From positions 1 to 60,568 of the forward strand of contig NZ_JABBFW010000033.1 in assembly GCF_012927045.1 (NCBI RefSeq): a DNA stretch of 60,568 bases. Direction: 5' to 3'. The notes beneath the pieces are model-generated. The model saw nothing but the letters and a program-made list of their open reading frames with translations, ran no database searches and had not been told where the DNA came from. Position numbers and translations under genes: made by a program. Origin of the DNA: Azohydromonas caseinilytica. GTDB taxonomy: Bacteria; Pseudomonadota; Gammaproteobacteria; Burkholderiales; Burkholderiaceae_C. Position 1 is the stretch's first letter. Each line of letters starts with the position of its first letter. Shown in pieces: positions 56,257 to 60,568 of this stretch.

Positions 56257-57390
56257 ATGGATGCCGCGTCTCTCCATGCCGCCCAGGCGCCGGACGCCGC
56301 CGCGGTGGCGCAGGCCCTCGCCGCCGCGGCCGAAGCCGGCGAGGGCGCATCGGCCATTGCCGGCGGGCCCGTCCCTGCGCCGGACGGCGTGGAGCGGCTG
56401 CTGCGGCGCGAGGGGCTGAGCGAGCGCCTGCTGGGCCCGGCGCAGGCCGCCACGCAGGAGCCCTCGGGCGCGCCGCTGGCCGGTGCCGACCCGAACGCCG
56501 AAGCCGCGACGCTGCAGCAGCAGGGCCGGCCGCAGGCCGCGAGTGAGGCGGCGCCGCATCCGCGCCAGGAGCCGAACGCGGCCAACGCCGCCCCCGGCGC
56601 CGGCGACTTCGCGCTGCCCGACGCGCAGCTCGCGCCGGCCGTGCTGGTGGGCTTGCAGGTCGATCCGGGCATCCCGTGGACGCTGCCGCCCCCCATGCCG
56701 CAGCCGCTGCAGGCCCGGGCGCGCGGCGAGGATGCGGCGCCGGAGCATGAGCCATCGCGGGAGACGGCGCGGGACGCCGAGGCCGAAGCCCAGGCGCAGG
56801 ACGAGCAGACGCAGACGCAAGACGAGCCGCCTGCTCTTGAACCGCCACTCGACGCCGCCGCCGCGCGCCTGCGCACGCTGCTGCGCACCTTGCAGGCCAC
56901 GCTGCGCAGCGCTGACGTCCCCGCGGCGCTGCGGGCCGCGGTAGATCAGTGGCGGCGCGGGCGCCACGTGATCCTGGCCTGCCCGCAGGGGCCACAGGCG
57001 CAGGGCCCGGCCTGGGTGTTCACCTTGGCGCCGAGGCAGCCCGGCCCGGGTGAACAGGCAACGACCACGCTGGCCGGTCCCTGCTTCGAGGCCTGGCTGC
57101 AGTGGCTGCAGCCGCCGCGCGCGCCCCACTGGTGCCACGCACGGCTGGTCAAGGAACACCACTTCTGGCATGGGCGCCGGCTGGTCGCGGCCGACGCTGC
57201 CCAGGCCACCGCGTGCGGCGTGCAGCTCGGCCCGCTGCTGGCCGAGCGCCGGCCCGGTTGCGCCGTCACCGTGCGTATTGGCGCGGCACGCAGCTTCTGG
57301 AACGCGCTGGGCGTGCAGTGGAGCGCGTTGCTGGTGGTGAGCTCGGTGCCGCTGGCGGGGTGTGCGGCGGCGGTTGAGGAGATGTCGTGA
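56257..57390 (+). CDS. Unknown T3SS-operon protein with disordered N-half
   Basis: A 377-residue protein. Residues 1-200 are Ala/Pro/Gln/Glu-rich with a charged repeat-like stretch (ARDAEAEAQAQDEQTQTQDE). Residues about 205-377 look folded: LRTLLRTLQATLRSADVPAALR, GRHVILACPQGP, LVKEHHFWHGRRLV, VRIGAARSFWNALGVQW. No family recognised. The layout would suit a ruler (SctP), a chaperone or a secreted protein. It sits just after the paralogue gene and overlaps the following kinase gene (GTGA). Confidence 0.6.
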   Translation: MDAASLHAAQAPDAAAVAQALAAAAEAGEGASAIAGGPVPAPDGVERLLRREGLSERLLGPAQAATQEPSGAPLAGADPNAEAATLQQQGRPQAASEAAPHPRQEPNAANAAPGAGDFALPDAQLAPAVLVGLQVDPGIPWTLPPPMPQPLQARARGEDAAPEHEPSRETARDAEAEAQAQDEQTQTQDEPPALEPPLDAAAARLRTLLRTLQATLRSADVPAALRAAVDQWRRGRHVILACPQGPQAQGPAWVFTLAPRQPGPGEQATTTLAGPCFEAWLQWLQPPRAPHWCHARLVKEHHFWHGRRLVAADAAQATACGVQLGPLLAERRPGCAVTVRIGAARSFWNALGVQWSALLVVSSVPLAGCAAAVEEMS

Positions 57391-58724
57391 TGAACGCCTT
57401 GCTTCGTGAGTCTTCGCCTTCGGACAGCTCCATGCCGGCGCAGTTGCACCGCTGGCCAGGGGAAGGTGATAGGCAGCAGCCGCAAGCTGACTCGCTTGGC
57501 TTACTACCTTGCCATCCCCGCGCAGGCGGGGACCCAGGCGGTCCCGCATCAGCATGTCAGAGCCAATGCAGGCACCAAGAGGCCGAGAGTCCTTGGCTTG
57601 TTACCCAAGCGGCTGACGGCAGGCATGGGGACCGCCTGGGTTCCCGCCTTCGCGGGAATGACGAGTCAGCGAGCGAGACAGCATCGCTCACGGGCTACCA
57701 GGGGCTCGCCGCCCTCGGCGACGCCGTGGCCGTGCTCGATGACTTCACGCGCCGCATCGCCTGGGCCAGCCCCGCGTGGCTGCGCCTGCTGCCCGCGCAG
57801 GGTGCCGGCACGCCGCTGCCGCAGCTGGAGCAGGCCCTGCCCGGCCTGGCGGCGGCCCGAGCCGTGGAGACGGAGACGCCGCAATGCCTGGTGCTGGGCG
57901 ACGCGCATGAATGGCGGGCCGAGCTCACCGCCGCGGTCAACGGCCAGCGGCTGCTGCGCCTGGCGGACCGCCGCGAGCAGGGCCGCGCGCTGCAGCGCCA
58001 GCTCGATGCGCGCGAGCAGCTGCTGTTCACCTCGCGCGTGCTGTCGGTGGGCGAGATGGCGGCCACGCTGGCGCACGAGATCAACCAGCCCATCGGCGCC
58101 TGCGCCAACCTGCTGCGCGGCCTGCGCTCGCGGCTGTCGCGGCGCGGCAGCGGCCGGCTGCAGGAGGCCGAGGCCCAGGCGCTGGACCGCGCCATCGACC
58201 AGGTCATGTTCGCGGCGCGCGTCGTCGCCCGCATCCGCGAGTTCACCCACTCTCACCAGCCGCGCCGCGCGCGGGTGGACGTCAGCGCCCTGCTGCGCGC
58301 CACGGCGCCGCTGCTGGACTGGGACCTGCAGCGCAGCGGCACGCGGCTGGCGCTGGAGCTGCCCGAGGGCGAGGCCGCCGTCTGCGGCGACGAGGTGATG
58401 CTGCAGCAGGTGGTGATGAACCTCATGCGCAACGCGCTGGACGCGCTGCGCACCGACCCGCCGCCCGAGCCGCGCCTGGCGCTGCGGCTGCTGCGCCGCG
58501 CCGGCGAGATCGAGCTGCAAGTCAGCGACAACGGTTGCGGCCTCGACGACGAGGCACAGGCCAGGCTGTTCGTGCCCTTCGCCTCGACGAAACCCTCCGG
58601 CATGGGCATCGGGCTGTCGATCTGCCGCTCCTTCATCGAGCTGCACCAGGGCCGGCTGTGGTTCAGCCGCAATGGGGATCGCGGCGCGACCTTCCACGTG
58701 AGCCTTCCCACCATCACGCCTTGA
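57387..58724 (+). CDS. PAS-domain histidine kinase (FixL-like) with repeat-encoded segment
   Basis: A soluble kinase of 445 residues. Residues about 28-100 are translated from a family A repeat (PCHPRAGGDPGG ... GSRLRGNDESA). A PAS-like domain follows (about 108-195), then the dimerisation helix with H230 in MAATLAHEINQPIGA, the form typical of FixL/DctB kinases, and the ATPase domain (VVMNLMRNALDAL, DNGCGLDDEAQARLF, PSGMGIGLSICRSF). GTG 57387 overlaps the previous stop; ATG follows at once at 57390. A GTG at 57726, after the repeat, is an alternative start. The response regulator gene is 8 nt downstream. Confidence 0.88.
   Translation: MMNALLRESSPSDSSMPAQLHRWPGEGDRQQPQADSLGLLPCHPRAGGDPGGPASACQSQCRHQEAESPWLVTQAADGRHGDRLGSRLRGNDESASETASLTGYQGLAALGDAVAVLDDFTRRIAWASPAWLRLLPAQGAGTPLPQLEQALPGLAAARAVETETPQCLVLGDAHEWRAELTAAVNGQRLLRLADRREQGRALQRQLDAREQLLFTSRVLSVGEMAATLAHEINQPIGACANLLRGLRSRLSRRGSGRLQEAEAQALDRAIDQVMFAARVVARIREFTHSHQPRRARVDVSALLRATAPLLDWDLQRSGTRLALELPEGEAAVCGDEVMLQQVVMNLMRNALDALRTDPPPEPRLALRLLRRAGEIELQVSDNGCGLDDEAQARLFVPFASTKPSGMGIGLSICRSFIELHQGRLWFSRNGDRGATFHVSLPTITP
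57511..57662. repeat. REP-like inverted repeat, family A copy 4 (inside kinase frame)
   Basis: Begins GCCATCCCCGCGCAGG and ends CGGGAATGAC; inner CCCAGGCGGTCC and GGACCGCCTGGG are inverted. The flanks match copy 3. It is open in the kinase reading frame. Confidence 0.92.
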
Positions 58725-58732
58725 GGACAAGC

Positions 58733-59410
58733 ATGCGCACCATCTACATCCTCGACGACAACCCCGAATTCCGCGACGCGATGGACTTCTGGCTCGGCGG
58801 CGCGGGCTACGCGGTGCGGGCCTGGAGCGACCCGCACGAGGCGCTGGAGGCGCTGTCGCGGCGCGACCGCCACGAGGAAGCCTGCCTGCTGCTGGACGTG
58901 CGCATGCCGGCGATGTCGGGCCTGGACGTGCACGACGCGCTGCTGGAGAGCGGTGCGGCGCTGCCCGTGATCTACATGAGCGGCCATGCCGACGTGCCGC
59001 TGGCGGTACAGGCCATGCGCAAGGGCGCGGTCACGCTGCTGGAAAAGCCCTTCGACGACGACACGCTGGAGGCGGCGCTGCACAGCGCCTTCGCCTGGCC
59101 ACAAGCCGGGGCGGAAGACGAGCCGGGCGCGCCGCGCCGGCCAATGCCCACGGCGCCCACCGCGCCCGTGGCGCTGGAGGGCGAGGACGCGCAGGCGCAT
59201 GCGCGCTTCGTCGCCCGTGAGCGCTCGCTCACGCCGCGCGAGCGCGAGGTGCTGGGCCACGTGATCCAGGGCATCTACAACAAGAACATCGCCGACCGCA
59301 TCGGGCTCTCGGTGAAGACGGTGGAGTTGTACCGGGCCCGCGGCATGGCCAAGATGCAGGCGCGCTCCGTGGCGCAGCTCACCCGCATGATGGTCAGCCA
59401 GCGGGCCTGA
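58733..59410 (+). CDS. FixJ/NarL-type response regulator
   Basis: A 225-residue DNA-binding regulator. Receiver domain: acidic pair D8-D9, phosphoacceptor D55 (LLLDVRMPAMSG), switch residues YMSGHAD and the lysine in LEKPFDDD. A Pro-rich linker of about 35 residues leads to a LuxR-type helix-turn-helix (LTPREREVLGHVIQGIYNKNIA, IGLSVKTVELYRARGMAKM). It pairs with the kinase 8 nt upstream and lies between T3SS structural genes, so it likely controls the island. ATG 58733 follows a GAGGA site. sctQ starts 4 nt after it. Confidence 0.93.
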   Translation: MRTIYILDDNPEFRDAMDFWLGGAGYAVRAWSDPHEALEALSRRDRHEEACLLLDVRMPAMSGLDVHDALLESGAALPVIYMSGHADVPLAVQAMRKGAVTLLEKPFDDDTLEAALHSAFAWPQAGAEDEPGAPRRPMPTAPTAPVALEGEDAQAHARFVARERSLTPREREVLGHVIQGIYNKNIADRIGLSVKTVELYRARGMAKMQARSVAQLTRMMVSQRA

Positions 59411-59414
59411 GGCG

Positions 59415-60446
59415 ATGGACGCCGTGCTCGACTCCCCGCGCAGCGCCGACACCCTGCGCCCGCAGGCCGGTGCGGCGCCGGCGGCCTCGGCCGCGCCTTC
59501 CCCGGCAGCCGGCGCCGCTCCGCGCGGCAGCGTGTTCGAGGCCAGCGTGGCGGCCGGGCCGCTGCGGTTGCGCATCGACAGCCCCGCACTGCGCCATGCG
59601 CCGGATGCCGCGATCGCGCTGCAGCGCTGCGAGGCGCTGCTGGAGGCGCTGGAGGGCTGGATGAAGCAGCCGCTGCACTGGCGCTGGACCGAGATCCCGA
59701 TCGCCCCCGCGCCGCGCGGCAGCCAGGCACGCGCGCAGTGGCGCCTGGACGAGGGCTCGGATGGCGTGTCCCTGCAGGGCAGCCTGGAGCTGCCCTGGGC
59801 GCTGCTGCGTGCCTTGCCGGCCCCTGAAGGCGTGCTGGCTGCGTGGCTGCAGTGGCCGGCGCTGCCGGCGCGGCTGCTGCTGTCCTGCCCGCGGCTGTCG
59901 GGCGAGGAGCTGGAGCGGCTGGAGCCCGGCGGCGCGCTGCTGCTGCCCGAGTCCTTCAATACCTCCTGGACCGGGCTGCTGCGCGCGGCCAGTGAGCCGG
60001 GCGGCGGCGTGCCGGTACGGCTGGATGCGCCGCTGGCGCCGCGGCTGGCGGCGGGCGAAGCGCCGGCGGCGTCGGCCGACAGCTCATCCCTACGCTGCGT
60101 TCGCCCTGAGCCCGTCGAAGGGCCTGTGGGCCAACCGGGCGCCAGGGCTTCGACAAGCTCAGCCCGAACGGAACCTTCCATCGAAGCTTTTACGGCGGAT
60201 GGCCTGCAAGCCTGCGAAGTGCGCCTGGACCTGCCCCGCGCGCTGCCCGCGGAGCGCCTGGCCGGCTGGCCGGCGGGCGCGGTGCTCGACGGCGCCGGCC
60301 CGGGCGCCACGCTGTGGTTGCGCGCGCAGGGGCGCCGCCCGGCGCTGTGCCTGGCGCGCGGGCGGCTCATGCCCTGGGGCAGCGGCTGGGTGCTGGCCGT
60401 CGAGGCGCTGGGCGAGTCCGACGACGCCACGCTGCCGGTGTGCTGA
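59415..60446 (+). CDS. sctQ: T3SS cytoplasmic ring protein SctQ with repeat-encoded insert
   Basis: A 343-residue protein of the YscQ/HrcQ/FliN group that forms the sorting platform pods. The N-terminal part (residues 40-220) matches only loosely; the C-terminal SpoA-like domain is at about 265-335 (CEVRLDLPRALPAERLAG, LRAQGRRPALCLARGRLMPW). Residues 229-253 are translated from a family C repeat (VRPEPVEGP, ARASTSSARTEP) lying in the linker between them. Position with the stator and ATPase genes supports the call. The stop is followed by a possible new gene at the window edge. Confidence 0.8.
   Translation: MDAVLDSPRSADTLRPQAGAAPAASAAPSPAAGAAPRGSVFEASVAAGPLRLRIDSPALRHAPDAAIALQRCEALLEALEGWMKQPLHWRWTEIPIAPAPRGSQARAQWRLDEGSDGVSLQGSLELPWALLRALPAPEGVLAAWLQWPALPARLLLSCPRLSGEELERLEPGGALLLPESFNTSWTGLLRAASEPGGGVPVRLDAPLAPRLAAGEAPAASADSSSLRCVRPEPVEGPVGQPGARASTSSARTEPSIEAFTADGLQACEVRLDLPRALPAERLAGWPAGAVLDGAGPGATLWLRAQGRRPALCLARGRLMPWGSGWVLAVEALGESDDATLPVC
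60099..60171. repeat. REP-like inverted repeat, family C (inside sctQ frame)
   Basis: GTTCGCCCTGAGCCCGTCGAAGG at the left and GCTTCGACAAGCTCAGCCCG at the right are inverted versions of the same unit. It shares the TTCG-CCTGAG...TCGAAG layout with family B but has a different loop. Confidence 0.88.
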
Positions 60447-60452
60447 GAAGCT

Positions 60453-60568
60453 GTGAACGATTTGCCTGCACCGAGCATGTTGAGCGGTACTGACGCGGCC
60501 AGCCGTGACGGTGCACGGGTGGGCCGTGGACGGCTGCAAGGCGCTCGCCGGGGCCGCCATGCCCGGCA
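60453..60568 (+). CDS. Possible 5' end of the next T3SS gene (partial)
   Basis: A frame opens at GTG 60453 (MNDLPAPSMLSGTD...) 6 nt after the sctQ stop and stays open to the window edge, with an in-frame ATG at 60477. The Arg/Gly-rich tail is not diagnostic. Position suggests another T3SS gene such as sctR could begin here, but the visible 38 codons do not identify it. Confidence 0.3.
   Translation, partial: MNDLPAPSMLSGTDAASRDGARVGRGRLQGARRGRHAR

Overview
The window is very GC-rich chromosomal DNA from a Gram-negative betaproteobacterium, most likely a Burkholderiales/Comamonadaceae member. Evidence for this: a complete dcw cluster in the proteobacterial order with lpxC after ftsZ, a meso-DAP-type MurE (DNPR motif), lipid A and lipoprotein genes, a class-A RNase P RNA, and dispersed REP-like repeats of a kind common in that group. 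Species cannot be fixed by eye.

Layout. (1) 1-3.3 kb: the 3' end of an unknown plus-strand gene, then a minus-strand phospholipid module (CDP-alcohol phosphatidyltransferase, PlsC-type acyltransferase, CdsA-type cytidylyltransferase) and a CAP-domain lipoprotein. (2) 3.4-22.3 kb: the minus-strand division and cell-wall cluster mraZ-rsmH-ftsL-ftsI-murE-murF-mraY-murD-ftsW-murG-murC-ddl-ftsQ-ftsA-ftsZ, a terminator, then lpxC and a small membrane protein. Most junctions are 1-4 nt stop/start overlaps. A sigma70-type promoter and a four-repeat MraZ operator stand in front of mraZ. (3) 22.5-34 kb: housekeeping and accessory genes (small acidic protein, MBL hydrolase, zinc-ribbon peptide, TrxR-like flavoprotein, histidine phosphatase, NAD(P)HX dehydratase, rnpB, cysK, diguanylate cyclase, DUF3025-like protein, pyrC, hybrid-less sensor kinase). 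(4) 34-60.6 kb: a type III secretion (T3SS) island. It opens with a Cache/CheW-like sensor protein and an RTX-repeat protein. A minus-strand wing follows (sctU, a FliO-like gene, and separately a glycine-rich candidate substrate with four small unknown genes). The plus-strand wing runs lytic transglycosylase, sctV, sctC, sctD, a needle candidate, sctI, J, K, L, N, O, a SctP candidate, two unknowns, a FixL/FixJ-like two-component pair, and sctQ. sctR, sctS, sctT, translocators and gatekeeper are not in the window and may lie past the right edge.

The T3SS gene content would supply export gate (V, U), rings (C, D, J), rod and needle (I, F candidate), ATPase complex (N, L, O, K, Q) and peptidoglycan opening (transglycosylase). 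The embedded kinase/regulator pair is a likely local control. Two things set this locus apart. It carries a FliO homologue, normally a flagellar gene, beside sctU. It is also peppered with three families of REP-like inverted repeats, several of which lie inside reading frames: they are translated within the N-terminus of SctC, the N-terminus of the kinase and the middle of SctQ, and one supplies the stop codon of SctL. Two further links within the island look undescribed: the C-terminal domain of the glycine-rich protein resembles the needle candidate, and an uncharacterised family occurs twice, once with and once without a signal peptide.
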